Assembly (NCBI GenBank): GCA_945888885.1
Contig: CAMDAX010000003.1
Span: 1 to 45,582 of the forward strand
Origin: Nitrosovibrio sp. Nv4
Lineage (GTDB): Bacteria > Pseudomonadota > Gammaproteobacteria > Burkholderiales > Nitrosomonadaceae
DNA: 45,582 bases
Direction: 5' to 3'
The position numbers were made by a program, and so were the translations under genes. The notes under the pieces are model-generated. The model did not search any database. It worked only from the letters and a program-made list of their open reading frames with translations, and had not been told where the DNA came from. Shown here piece by piece: positions 18,498 to 27,927 of the stretch; position 1 is the first letter of the stretch; every line of letters starts with the position of its first letter.

Positions 18498-18580
18498 CGC
18501 GCCTGACCGTACTGTTTGTACTATCTGCGGCGTTTGTCTGTTATCACCTCGTTTCACTTTCGAACTAAAATTGGAGTCAG
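18498..18580. repeat. Second copy of the variant repeat core seen at 7339-7503
   Basis: GCGCCTGACCGTACT...GTACTATCTGCGGC...CACCTCGTTTCACTTTCGAACTAAAATTGGAGTCA aligns with 7390-7500, minus an insert of roughly 29 bp. Confidence 0.6.
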
Positions 18581-18648
18581 ATAGCTGGTGTTGGTTTCTT
18601 TTTAGGTTTCTTTGCTTCTTTGGTTTTCTTTTGCTGACCTTTTGCCAT
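18577..18648 (-). CDS. Very small basic protein (23 aa)
   Basis: MAKGQQKKTKEAKKPKKKPTPAI, preceded by a strong Shine-Dalgarno (AAGGAGAGCATC-ATG). Below the ORF-track size cutoff. Confidence 0.6.
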   Translation of the reverse strand: MAKGQQKKTKEAKKPKKKPTPAI

Positions 18649-18739
18649 GATGCTCTCCTTATATTGATGATACTCACATAGCAATTCGAACGGACAAGCG
18701 CAACCGCTAGATGACTAGCGGTTGCTACCTGGATCGTTA

Positions 18740-19024
18740 TTACTTCTTTCCGCCATTGACTGCGGCTTTCAAAGTCGCACCCGCCCTGAAGGCAGGCTGC
18801 TTGGAAGCCTTGATCTTGATGGCTTCACCAGTGGCCGGATTGCGGCCAGCGCGTGCAGCACGTTTGCGTACTTCGAATGTTCCGAAGCCAACTAGCGCAA
18901 CATTGTCACCTTTCTTCAGAGTCGTGGTGATGATGTCAATCAGAGCGGCGATACTACGGTCAGCATCAGCTTTGCTGCTGCCTGTCTTGGTTGCGAGTGC
19001 GTCAATCAGTTCTTTGCGGTTCAT
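18740..19024 (-). CDS. HU family DNA-binding protein
   Basis: MNRKELIDALATKTGSSKADADRSIAALIDIITTTLKKGDNVALVGFGTFEVRKRAARAGRNPATGEAIKI. Confidence 0.96.
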   Translation of the reverse strand: MNRKELIDALATKTGSSKADADRSIAALIDIITTTLKKGDNVALVGFGTFEVRKRAARAGRNPATGEAIKIKASKQPAFRAGATLKAAVNGGKK

Positions 19025-19139
19025 TGTAGCTACTCCCTATGGCAGTTATAAAAATAGTTGCAGATTGTGGTAAACAATTCGCATATTATCAACAATTGGT
19101 GTTAAGAAGAACCGTCACAAAACTGAATTATCATCGTAT

Positions 19140-19808
19140 TTATTGTCCCTCCAACACCAGCGAGTATCTCGCTTTGAGGGTCCGGTAGAGTTCATCACGG
19201 ATATTATCTGAACTTAAGTCAACGATATCCAGAATCTCAACCAAGTGCTCATTATCCTCGCGACCATCCCAGATCTTTATGTAACTTCCAGCTTTATAAC
19301 CGTGATCCTGGCGAAAAACATTGAGAACATTTTTCCCGGTGTACTGCTTGAATAACTCCATCCAGCTCATCTTGCAATCCAATAGCAGGGACTCAAACAG
19401 AGCCAGATTAGTTCGTCTGGCAACGGCAAGGCCCACCAATAGATCGAGCTTCTCCAATAACTTCATTTGAGCTAGAACATGATACTGGTTATCGAATTGA
19501 ACTGATTTTTGGCAAAGACTAAGTTCTGCAAGCATTTCTTTTCTGGCAAGTGCTATGTTGCTATGTTTGCTCTGAATCATAGCAGACAAAATGAAATGCC
19601 AAATATCGACCAGCTCCATCCGCAACTGTGCCATGTCGCAATCCTGCTTTTTCCACCACTTCCAGCCATGATGTTCGATCGCCTCAACGCCTTCAACCTG
19701 TATGGCTCGATACCAGTTGTTATTGGCCGACACCCAGTCAGGGTTGACCTTGCGATTCATGCTGCCCTGCATTTCAAGCATGGATACAAGTTGTATTTCA
19801 GTTAACAT
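19140..19808 (-). CDS. Dimeric-type (all-alpha, MazG-like) dUTP diphosphatase
   Basis: Metal-binding pattern EGVE...ELVD in QVEGVEAIEHHGWKWWKKQDCDMAQLRMELVDIWHFILSAM; typical of the dUTPase_2 family. Confidence 0.8.
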   Translation of the reverse strand: MLTEIQLVSMLEMQGSMNRKVNPDWVSANNNWYRAIQVEGVEAIEHHGWKWWKKQDCDMAQLRMELVDIWHFILSAMIQSKHSNIALARKEMLAELSLCQKSVQFDNQYHVLAQMKLLEKLDLLVGLAVARRTNLALFESLLLDCKMSWMELFKQYTGKNVLNVFRQDHGYKAGSYIKIWDGREDNEHLVEILDIVDLSSDNIRDELYRTLKARYSLVLEGQ

Positions 19809-20194
19809 ATTTATTCATTTTCGCATCAGAAGAAACTCCATTGCAAGCAATACTGCCAAATTGTTTCTGGTTTGCACATAGCCAGAGGTCTGAAAAATTA
19901 TGCTAACTATTTGTAATAGCGTTTATTAGTGTACGCCACCGACTATTTTTCGGGCACAATATCCAGTGATAAAAAACAGGTGTTTTGAAAGCTGCGGTAG
20001 GCAGATTTGTGCAGACAATAATGGTAGTCAGGGCAATTCGTGTAAACTCATGATTTTTCACCGTACACTAACTAACATTATTAACGATTGAAGAAGCCGA
20101 TATATTAAAGACTACTTGCTGATTTGTAACCGATAAACCACTTTGCATCCACAGTTATCCAACTGTTCGCTCTGACGCACCATACTAATTTCTC

Positions 20195-20359
20195 ATGAAG
20201 CAACCCATTAACACCTGCCCCCAGTGCGGCAAGATTATTGTGTGGGATCCCGCCAATCGTTACCGTCCATTTTGTTCCGAGCGCTGCAAAATGATTGACC
20301 TAGGGCAATGGGCTACGGAATCCTATCGCATTCCAGAAACAAAAAAACAGGAAGACTGA
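20195..20359 (+). CDS. yacG: DNA gyrase inhibitor / zinc-binding protein YacG
   Basis: Read by eye: [54 protein letters not shown]; four-Cys zinc motif. Not in the ORF track. Confidence 0.94.
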   Translation: MKQPINTCPQCGKIIVWDPANRYRPFCSERCKMIDLGQWATESYRIPETKKQED

Positions 20360-20419
20360 GAAATAAAAGATGAAGAGTAGCGGGCTGTTCGAAAGATAGT
20401 CCCAGCCACTATTCCAGTT

Positions 20420-21469
20420 TCACTCAACGGGTACGGTATTGATCCTGTCGAAGGAACCCCCCACCATACTCCGCATCATGGCAACACCATGCCCCCCATG
20501 TTCCCAAGCTGTGATTAGATCCTCCTGGCGCAAACCACCCAAAGCATAAACCGGAAGCGGATAATCGCGGATGAGCGTGGCAAATTTTTGCCAGCCCAAC
20601 ACCGGAAACCCAGGATGACTCAATGTCGGCAGCACAGGTCCCAATACCACAAAATCCATAGCCAGCTGCTCAGCATGAAAAAGCTCTTCGACATTGTGAC
20701 AGGATGCACCGCACCAGTTGATGTCAGGACGGCTGGAGAGGTCCATCAGCTGCACCGATGGGAAATGCACCCCATCCGCACCAATTTCACGTGACAACGC
20801 GACATCACCGTTCACCAACACTCGCGCGCCATGATGATGAGCCAGCGCAACCACTTCACCTGCAAATGCTCGCAATTCATCCCTGGCCATCCCTTTCTCA
20901 CGCACCTGCAGCAGTCGTAAGCCCTGTTGCAAGGCGCTCTCTATCTGCATTAATGCAAACTGTACACCCAACTCCACGGCATTGGTAATAGCATAAACTG
21001 GTGGCAAGCCAAGCGCTCGCAATACCGGCGCATTGGCCGGCAGCATCGGATCAACCGCGATATTGCTCATAAACTGCCAGGATAACTCCTGATTCTCATG
21101 TGGGTGCGGCTCACCATGCCATTTCACTACCCGATAAAAATGCAGACGCACAGTGGCATGGGGATAGGTAAAAACGCGAGTGATCCAAGGATAAGCATGT
21201 TCGACCTGTATCCCCAATTCCTCCAGCAACTCACGACTGAGAGCATGCGGCAGAGACTCACCGGGTTCTACCTTGCCTCCGGGAAATTCCCAGTAACCTG
21301 CATAGGGTTTACCTTCGGGTCTGCGGGCAAGCAGGAAACTACCGTCAGACCGGATGATAACTGCGGCGACAACGTCAATGATTGGGGAAGAGTGAACCAT
21401 GGTGGAATGAATGAAAGGATCGTTGACTGGAACGGCAGGGTCACAAATAATTTTTTGTTCCAATTCCAC
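20420..21469 (-). CDS. Nudix hydrolase (MutT-like) fused to a thiamine-phosphate-synthase-like domain
   Basis: Nudix box GGKVEPGESLPHALSRELLEELGI, followed by a ThiE-like segment (RLLQVREKGMARDELRAFA...VLVNGDVALSREIGADGVHFPS). Confidence 0.9.
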   Translation of the reverse strand: MELEQKIICDPAVPVNDPFIHSTMVHSSPIIDVVAAVIIRSDGSFLLARRPEGKPYAGYWEFPGGKVEPGESLPHALSRELLEELGIQVEHAYPWITRVFTYPHATVRLHFYRVVKWHGEPHPHENQELSWQFMSNIAVDPMLPANAPVLRALGLPPVYAITNAVELGVQFALMQIESALQQGLRLLQVREKGMARDELRAFAGEVVALAHHHGARVLVNGDVALSREIGADGVHFPSVQLMDLSSRPDINWCGASCHNVEELFHAEQLAMDFVVLGPVLPTLSHPGFPVLGWQKFATLIRDYPLPVYALGGLRQEDLITAWEHGGHGVAMMRSMVGGSFDRINTVPVE

Positions 21470-21594
21470 AAGGCAATGACAAACGAATCACTGCAAACAG
21501 CATATCCCCCAAGGGGACTTCCTTTGGAACGAATAGTACAGCCAGGTGCAAGTGAGAACATCAACAAAGTGTCACTGATAAAATGTGATTGAGA

Positions 21595-22608
21595 TTACTT
21601 CAGCTGACCAACTCCTGTTCCATGCCTTCCCGCCCAGTCGCGTGCAAACTGCCAGGCTACCCGACCACTGCGGGAACCACGTCCCAGCGCCCATTGCAGC
21701 GCGGCTTCACGTACCGAGGGAAGTATTTCTACAATGCCGAAATAGGCAAGCCAGTGGCTGACGATGTCCAAGTATTGATCCTGATCAAAGGGGTAGAACG
21801 AGACCCACAAACCAAAACGTTCCGACAACGAAATTTTCTCCTCGACTGATTCGCTTGGGTGAATTTCCGCACCAATATGTTTGGTGTCGAGATTGTCCTG
21901 CATGAACTCCGGCATCAGGTGGCGGCGATTGGAAGTGGCATAGACCAGAACATTCTCCGAAGCCGTAGCGATAGACCCATCCAGCACTACTTTCAATGCC
22001 TTATAGCCAGGTTCATCGGCTTCGAACGACAAATCATCGCAATACAGAATGAAGCGCTCCGGTCGCCGGTATATCTGCTCGACGATATCGTGTAAATCGG
22101 TAAGGTCATGTTTTTCCACTTCGATCAAACGCAACCCCTTGGCGGTATATTTGTTCAGCACCGCTTTCACCAGCGACGATTTTCCGGTACCTCGCGCGCC
22201 GGTAAGCAACACGTTGTTAGCAGGATAGCCTTGTACAAACTGGCGGGTATTCCGGTCGATGAGCTTTTTTTGCGCGTCGATGCCGTGCAATGCAGCAAGC
22301 GAAATACGATGGGGATGCGAGACCGGTTGAATGAATCCAGTGCTGCCACGCTTGCGCCAGCGAAAAGCAATTGTGGCTTTCCATTCGACGGCAGGTTGCT
22401 CGGCAGGCAACAGCCCCTCCAAGCGAGAGAGCAGTTGATCAGTACGACTGTACAGCTTGTCGAAATCGCTCGCTATGATGGCTGGTATTTGCACCATGAA
22501 TTCAGTGCTGTTACCAGGTTTTTTAATTTTATGAATAGATCCGTACTCGCTTTTCAGTTGCCTATATTTCACAATGCTAATGTTATCCGCATTTAGTCTA
22601 GCACGCAT
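21595..22608 (-). CDS. DUF815-type AAA ATP-binding protein
   Basis: NNVLLTGARGTGKSSLVKAVLNKY, ERFILYCDDLSFEADEPGYKALKVVLDGS, VLVYATSNRRHLMPE. Confidence 0.88.
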   Translation of the reverse strand: MRARLNADNISIVKYRQLKSEYGSIHKIKKPGNSTEFMVQIPAIIASDFDKLYSRTDQLLSRLEGLLPAEQPAVEWKATIAFRWRKRGSTGFIQPVSHPHRISLAALHGIDAQKKLIDRNTRQFVQGYPANNVLLTGARGTGKSSLVKAVLNKYTAKGLRLIEVEKHDLTDLHDIVEQIYRRPERFILYCDDLSFEADEPGYKALKVVLDGSIATASENVLVYATSNRRHLMPEFMQDNLDTKHIGAEIHPSESVEEKISLSERFGLWVSFYPFDQDQYLDIVSHWLAYFGIVEILPSVREAALQWALGRGSRSGRVAWQFARDWAGRHGTGVGQLK

Positions 22609-22833
22609 CCTGACCTGGTTAGCGTGAGTTGCGTATCCTGCTGCGCGGTGCTATCCGATAGCATGTGCTGAGATAAGAACGTATTGTATAAAAATTTAAT
22701 CGCCACACTACTGCTCTTATAAATCCAGCTTGATTGTACATGCTACAGCGCACGCAACATGCATCAAGGTGCTTTCTTAGCCATATTTTTGCAGGAAGCT
22801 CACTAATGGCATGACAAATTGGAAGCCATCAGG

Positions 22834-23613
22834 TTATTCAGCCCACAGCTCCTCTGCTCTGGCTAATTCAACTGCATCTTCGATTCTCGGCTTCAGTCTC
22901 GATAAAAAATTTAATCCTGTCTTTTCTTCCACTTCACGAATGGTAGCAATGTAACTAGGCGTATCGGAACTCTTAAGTTTTGCGTTTGGCATTATGAAAG
23001 TAATAGCCTCCACCCTGGCCGGGTCATAGATGATCTTGTACAAATGAGTCGGGACAGCGACTCTATTCCTACCAATGGTATCAGGGGGCGACTTAGCATA
23101 TATTGGTCCAGTATAAATAAACACCTCACCCCTGCTAATTGCCCAGCGCCTAACCTTCTCTTCCAAATCCTTCCAAATACCCCGATTCATTCCTTTACCG
23201 GTCTGCGGCAGCATATTTGACAAGAAGAAACTCTCTGACATCGCCTGCTGATCCCACCGCATATTGCCCGCAGGTGCCATGTGCCCCCTATCGAAGCCGC
23301 TCCCTTTATAGTCTGAAATCTCGGCACGCCCACCCTTCTCAAGATCCGGATCCGGTTGAAAATTGTTGGTTCGGGCAAGTGAAGCACTGGCTCTTTCGTG
23401 GGTCAAACGTTCGGCAACCCAGATGGGAGTTTTTCGGTCTGAATCATGTGCCAACAGATATCCCTTTCTGCATAGCAAAGTACCATCGTTTCCGGGTACC
23501 CCATATTCCACGTACTCTCTGCAATTTTCCGGAGAAACATTGGCGTAGGTGTAGATGGTAAAAACGACAAGGAAAAGCATAATTGCAAATTTATACAGGT
23601 ACTTTTTAAACAT
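22834..23613 (-). CDS. Secreted DNA/RNA non-specific endonuclease (NUC1 family)
   Basis: Signal peptide; DRGHMAPAGNMRWDQQAMSESFFLSNMLPQ catalytic motif. Confidence 0.92.
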   Translation of the reverse strand: MFKKYLYKFAIMLFLVVFTIYTYANVSPENCREYVEYGVPGNDGTLLCRKGYLLAHDSDRKTPIWVAERLTHERASASLARTNNFQPDPDLEKGGRAEISDYKGSGFDRGHMAPAGNMRWDQQAMSESFFLSNMLPQTGKGMNRGIWKDLEEKVRRWAISRGEVFIYTGPIYAKSPPDTIGRNRVAVPTHLYKIIYDPARVEAITFIMPNAKLKSSDTPSYIATIREVEEKTGLNFLSRLKPRIEDAVELARAEELWAE

Positions 23614-23714
23614 TTATTCTCTCCTCTAACGAATTGAGTTCTATCCACCATGCTGTCATATGACGGCCAGAACCCAATTCGTCATGAAGACTGCAAAGCC
23701 AGTATCATATTAAC

Positions 23715-24490
23715 CGTTTTACATATTCCACACCCTGGAACAGCATTCGTCAATTCAAAAAACCGGGATCGAGCAAAAGGACATCGACGCGATCAGCCTG
23801 AAGATTGCCGAGCTGCTGGATGAGAGTGTGGTAGTGAACGACGCGGAGGCATTCAAGGCGCGGCAACACGACGCGGAATATCAGATCATCCAGAAGGGTA
23901 AGAGCTGGGACCTCAGCAAGATTAATTTCGACAAGCTGCGCGAAGAGTTCAAACAGGCGATCTACAAGAACATTGAAATCGCCGATCTGCGTGCTTTCCT
24001 GCAACACAAGCTGGAGCTGATGCTGCAACAGAACGCGACACGGACTGATTTTGCACAGCGCTTGCAGGAAATCATAGATAAATATAATTCCGGCGGCTCA
24101 TCCACCGAAAATTCTTATGAAGAGCTGATGAAGTTCACCGAGGATTTGCGTGTGGAGGAAGAGCGGTATATCCGCGAGGGGCTGACGGAGGATGAGCTGG
24201 GAATATTTGACCTGCTGAAAAAAGACAAGATGACACACGAGGAAACGCAGAAGGTCAGGCTCGCGGCAAAATCGCTGCTGCACCGTTTACTGGAAGAGCA
24301 ACCCAAGGTGCTGGTGCAGGACTGGTACAAGGATACGCAAACTCAGAAGCAGGTGCGCTCCACCGTCGAACAAGTACTGGACAGCAACTTGCCGGAAAGC
24401 TACGACCGCGTATTATTCCGAGAAAAATGTGACAACGTATTTTACCTGATGCTCGACTACGCGAGCCATGGCAGGAAATGGGCAGCCTGA
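23715..24490 (+). pseudogene. C-terminal fragment of type I restriction endonuclease subunit R
   Basis: ORF (GTG 23828) plus in-frame upstream residues (TLEQHSSIQKTGIEQKDIDAISLKIAELLDES) resemble the C-terminal HsdR region. An in-frame TAA near 23712 and lack of helicase/nuclease domains indicate truncation. Confidence 0.65.
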
Positions 24491-24697
24491 ATTTATATGC
24501 CGAATGGAATTACTATCCAGCTTGAGGAACGGATGCCGCAACAGCATTAAGAAATTCCGTATACGCAAAATCCACAACACTCTCTCATATCCGCACGAAA
24601 AAAATCGGCGTTTCCCTAATGGAAATGTTATGGGAAGGATTACAATATCACAGCTGATAGATAACTGGGATACGACTAGGAATATCTGGGAGATGAA

Positions 24698-25087
24698 ATG
24701 CGTAAAGCTGGTTTAATGATGCTACTGGCTATTATGAGCAATAGCGCCGTGGCAAAGTTGGTTGAGATTGGTAGTGACGAAAGCATTACCATCTACGCCG
24801 ACCTCTCTACCATTCGTAGAGTGGCCAACAAAGTGACAATGTGGGAAGTGGGTGATTTTAAGATGGCTAATAAATCTGGTGGCAAGTCATTTATATCAAT
24901 GAGAAAACAGCAAGAATACGACTGCAAGGAAAATAAAATTCGGACTCTCCATATAACCTTATACTCCGACAATATGGGGAGAGGTGAAGCGATTCATACC
25001 GGCAATAAGCCTCGTGACTGGGAGCCAGTCGCACCTAATAGCTATGGTGATTTCTTGCTGAGAACCGCCTGTGGAGCCAGGCGCTAG
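24698..25087 (+). CDS. Surface-adhesin protein E-like secreted protein
   Basis: 129 aa with signal peptide; WEVGDFKMANKSGGKSFISMRKQQEYDCKENKIRTLHITLYSDNMGRGEAIHT pattern. Confidence 0.7.
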   Translation: MRKAGLMMLLAIMSNSAVAKLVEIGSDESITIYADLSTIRRVANKVTMWEVGDFKMANKSGGKSFISMRKQQEYDCKENKIRTLHITLYSDNMGRGEAIHTGNKPRDWEPVAPNSYGDFLLRTACGARR

Positions 25088-25109
25088 TTATTTTCTCGCG
25101 CATTAAACT

Positions 25110-25883
25110 ATGAAAATAGTCACTTGGAATGTCAATTCCCTTAAAGTCCGGCTGCCACAGGTTGTTGACTGGTTGATGGCCAATCAGCCTGATGTGTTAT
25201 GCCTACAGGAAACCAAACTGCAAGACGAAAATTTTCCGATAGCCGAAATCGCAGCAGCAGGCTATCAGGCATCTTATGCCGGGCAGAAAACCTATAATGG
25301 CGTCGCCTTACTAAGCAAGCAGACGGGCAGTGAGATCGTCAGCGCCCTCCCCACTCTGGACGATCATCAGAAACGTGTGCTGGCGGCAACCTATGATGAT
25401 GTGCGAGTAATTTGTATCTATGTCCCAAACGGTGAAAACGTCGAATCAGAAAAATATTCATACAAGCTGAAATGGCTGGCTGCTCTCAACCTATGGCTAG
25501 TGGATGAGTTACGTAAATATCCGAAACTGGTGCTACTGGGTGATTTCAACATCGCACCGGAAGAGTGTGATGTACATGATCCAGACTTATGGCGAGGGCA
25601 GGTTCTGTTCAGCCAACCGGAGCGCGAGGCATTCTATAAACTGCTCAATATGGGCCTCGTGGATAGTTTTCGCCTATTCGAGCAACCGGAGAAATCATAC
25701 ACGTGGTGGGATTACCGCATGATGGCCTTCCGCCGCAATATGGGTATGCGAATAGATCATATCCTGCTGAGTAACGAACTTGCCAAAACCTGTACTGCAT
25801 GTGTCATAGACAAAACAGTACGCAAACTTGAACGCCCATCGGATCATGCTCCAGTAGTAGTGAATCTTGCAATGCAGCCGTAA
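25110..25883 (+). CDS. xth: Exodeoxyribonuclease III
   Basis: MKIVTWNVNSLKVRLPQVVDWL...LCLQETKLQDENFP...RIDHILLS...ERPSDHAPVV. Confidence 0.96.
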   Translation: MKIVTWNVNSLKVRLPQVVDWLMANQPDVLCLQETKLQDENFPIAEIAAAGYQASYAGQKTYNGVALLSKQTGSEIVSALPTLDDHQKRVLAATYDDVRVICIYVPNGENVESEKYSYKLKWLAALNLWLVDELRKYPKLVLLGDFNIAPEECDVHDPDLWRGQVLFSQPEREAFYKLLNMGLVDSFRLFEQPEKSYTWWDYRMMAFRRNMGMRIDHILLSNELAKTCTACVIDKTVRKLERPSDHAPVVVNLAMQP

Positions 25884-26022
25884 TACCTGTTTCATTTATT
25901 GCAACTGAATCAGTGTCTTCATGTCTACATAGGGATTCTTATCTCCGGATAGAATTACCCAAACCCTGAGACTCTAGCCTAAGCACCTTGATACTTTCTC
26001 CATCTCCTCCAAGAGTTTTTCC

Positions 26023-26331
26023 TCATTGATGACTTTCTCCTTGCTGACCACGCGTCGCGTTATCAGCAGCATCAGACGAGCCGGAAGCTCTGATTTTCTC
26101 TTTCGGTTTGATCGCTGGTATAACCATAATTGGTGGCAAGTCAAGTTTCCTGGCATCCTTCAGAGGAACATTTGAATAGCTAATTTTGCCATCCTTATCC
26201 ACATGTTTATATACTTGAGACTGGGCATAGCATGCAACGCTAAATAAAGCCAAAAGTATGCTGCCTTTGATTTTCATGAACCCACCCCAGCAAAGAAACT
26301 TGAACATGTCCCCGCAGATGCAAGGAGCCAA
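26023..26331 (-). CDS. DUF4124 domain-containing protein
   Basis: QVYKHVDKDGKISYSNVPLKDARKLDLPP after a signal peptide. Confidence 0.75.
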   Translation of the reverse strand: MAPCICGDMFKFLCWGGFMKIKGSILLALFSVACYAQSQVYKHVDKDGKISYSNVPLKDARKLDLPPIMVIPAIKPKEKIRASGSSDAADNATRGQQGESHQ

Positions 26332-26393
26332 TTCCCTTCACTTTTAGCCTGACACACCACAGACCACCCGCGAAGCACTCTTCCCCAAGATAC

Positions 26394-26867
26394 TCAGTTT
26401 AGAAGCTCCCTCTTCAGCGCCACGATATTATTTTCATGCAATAACACCTGTTCCCGGAGTCTCTTCACCTGTTCTTCATGGTTAATCACTTGGCCTCTGG
26501 ATTGAGCCGGGCTGGTTTTTGAAATCTTAGGATTCGCTTCACCTTGCTTTAGAGCAAGACTGGCATCTGATAGAAGCTTCTCTTCTGCAGCAAGCTCCTC
26601 TGCGAGAATTTCACGGCGCTTCAAATCCCGTTGCTGCTGCACTTTGTGAGCCACCTTGGGGAAGCTATCAGGAGCCGCTACTCTAGGCTTGAGTTGCGGT
26701 GGTGACGGATCGAGATAGAGTTTTTTTGCACCCTTCATCGGTGTATTGGAATAGGTTATGCGCCCTTCCTCGTCTACATGTTTGTAGATTTCAGCAAAGG
26801 CAGTAGCGGCCATCATTATTCCGGTGACTATCAAAATCGGAATAGTGACTGAAATTTTTGTTCCCAT
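26394..26867 (-). CDS. DUF4124 domain-containing protein with coiled-coil tail
   Basis: EIYKHVDEEGRITYSNTPMKGAKKLYLDP after a signal peptide; heptad-rich C-terminus. Confidence 0.82.
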   Translation of the reverse strand: MGTKISVTIPILIVTGIMMAATAFAEIYKHVDEEGRITYSNTPMKGAKKLYLDPSPPQLKPRVAAPDSFPKVAHKVQQQRDLKRREILAEELAAEEKLLSDASLALKQGEANPKISKTSPAQSRGQVINHEEQVKRLREQVLLHENNIVALKRELLN

Positions 26868-26906
26868 TTTTTCTAACTGGAATTGGAATAATATCTCAGT
26901 ATGTCA

Positions 26907-27893
26907 TTATTTCTGGTATTTTGAGACTGCCCGATTGTGACCCGTCAGATTACTGGAGAAATGTGATTCTCCACCACCTTTTGCGACAAAGTACAACGCA
27001 CCGGTTTTAGCAGGATTCAGCGCTGCTTGAATTGAAGCCAGCCCCGGCATGGCGATAGGTGTCGGCGGGAGACCACTGCGCGTGTAGGTATTGTATTCCT
27101 GATCGGTTAGCAGATCTTTCTTGCGTAAGTTGCCGTCAAATTTCTCCCCCATGCCATAAATGACAGTGGGATCGGTTTGCAGCCGCATACCCAAGCGCAG
27201 CCGGTTGAGGAATACGCCTGCGATGGTGGTGCGATCACTTTCCTTGCCAGTTTCTTTTTCAACGATGGAGGCCAGAATCAATGCCTGGTAAGCATTCGTC
27301 AGCGGCACATTTGCAGCACGTTCGGCCCAGACAATATTGAGATTATTCTGCATTGTGTGGTAAGCGCGTTTCAATATCGCAACGTCGCTATTGCCACGTA
27401 CAAAATAATAGGTATCAGGAAAAAACAATCCTTCCGCTGCTATTTCGCTTGCACCAATCAATTGCAGGATTTTCTGATCGCTTAGGCCAACAGTATCATG
27501 CCGGATCGCGGGGTGCTCATCCAGGGATTTTCTAAGCTGAGAGAATGTCCAGCCCTCTATAAATCTGATCTCGCTCTGATTAACATCACCTGTGGTGATA
27601 CGTTCCAGCAATTGCAAAGGTGAGGCACTCTCAATGAGCTCATAGTCTCCCGCCTTGAGTGATGCCGCATACCCCATAACTCGCGACAGCAGAACAAATA
27701 ACCAGGCATCATGTAGAACTCCAGCATCAACTAATTGCTTGGCAACGCTTCGCAGGCTGCTGCCCGATTTGATAGAAAATTCGTAGGGAGTTACAGGGAG
27801 TTGAACGGCGGCATTGACATGATAAGCAAGCCATCCAGCAAGCAGGAAAATACAAGCGAAAACAAAAAGAATCAGGCGTTTTAATATACGCAT
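26907..27893 (-). CDS. mltG: Endolytic transglycosylase MltG (YceG-like)
   Basis: ILASIVEKETGKESDRTTIAGVFLNRLRLGMRLQTDPTVIYG. Confidence 0.95.
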   Translation of the reverse strand: MRILKRLILFVFACIFLLAGWLAYHVNAAVQLPVTPYEFSIKSGSSLRSVAKQLVDAGVLHDAWLFVLLSRVMGYAASLKAGDYELIESASPLQLLERITTGDVNQSEIRFIEGWTFSQLRKSLDEHPAIRHDTVGLSDQKILQLIGASEIAAEGLFFPDTYYFVRGNSDVAILKRAYHTMQNNLNIVWAERAANVPLTNAYQALILASIVEKETGKESDRTTIAGVFLNRLRLGMRLQTDPTVIYGMGEKFDGNLRKKDLLTDQEYNTYTRSGLPPTPIAMPGLASIQAALNPAKTGALYFVAKGGGESHFSSNLTGHNRAVSKYQK

Positions 27894-27927
27894 GAGTTAC
27901 ATATATTCCTGCACTATAACGGCAGAA

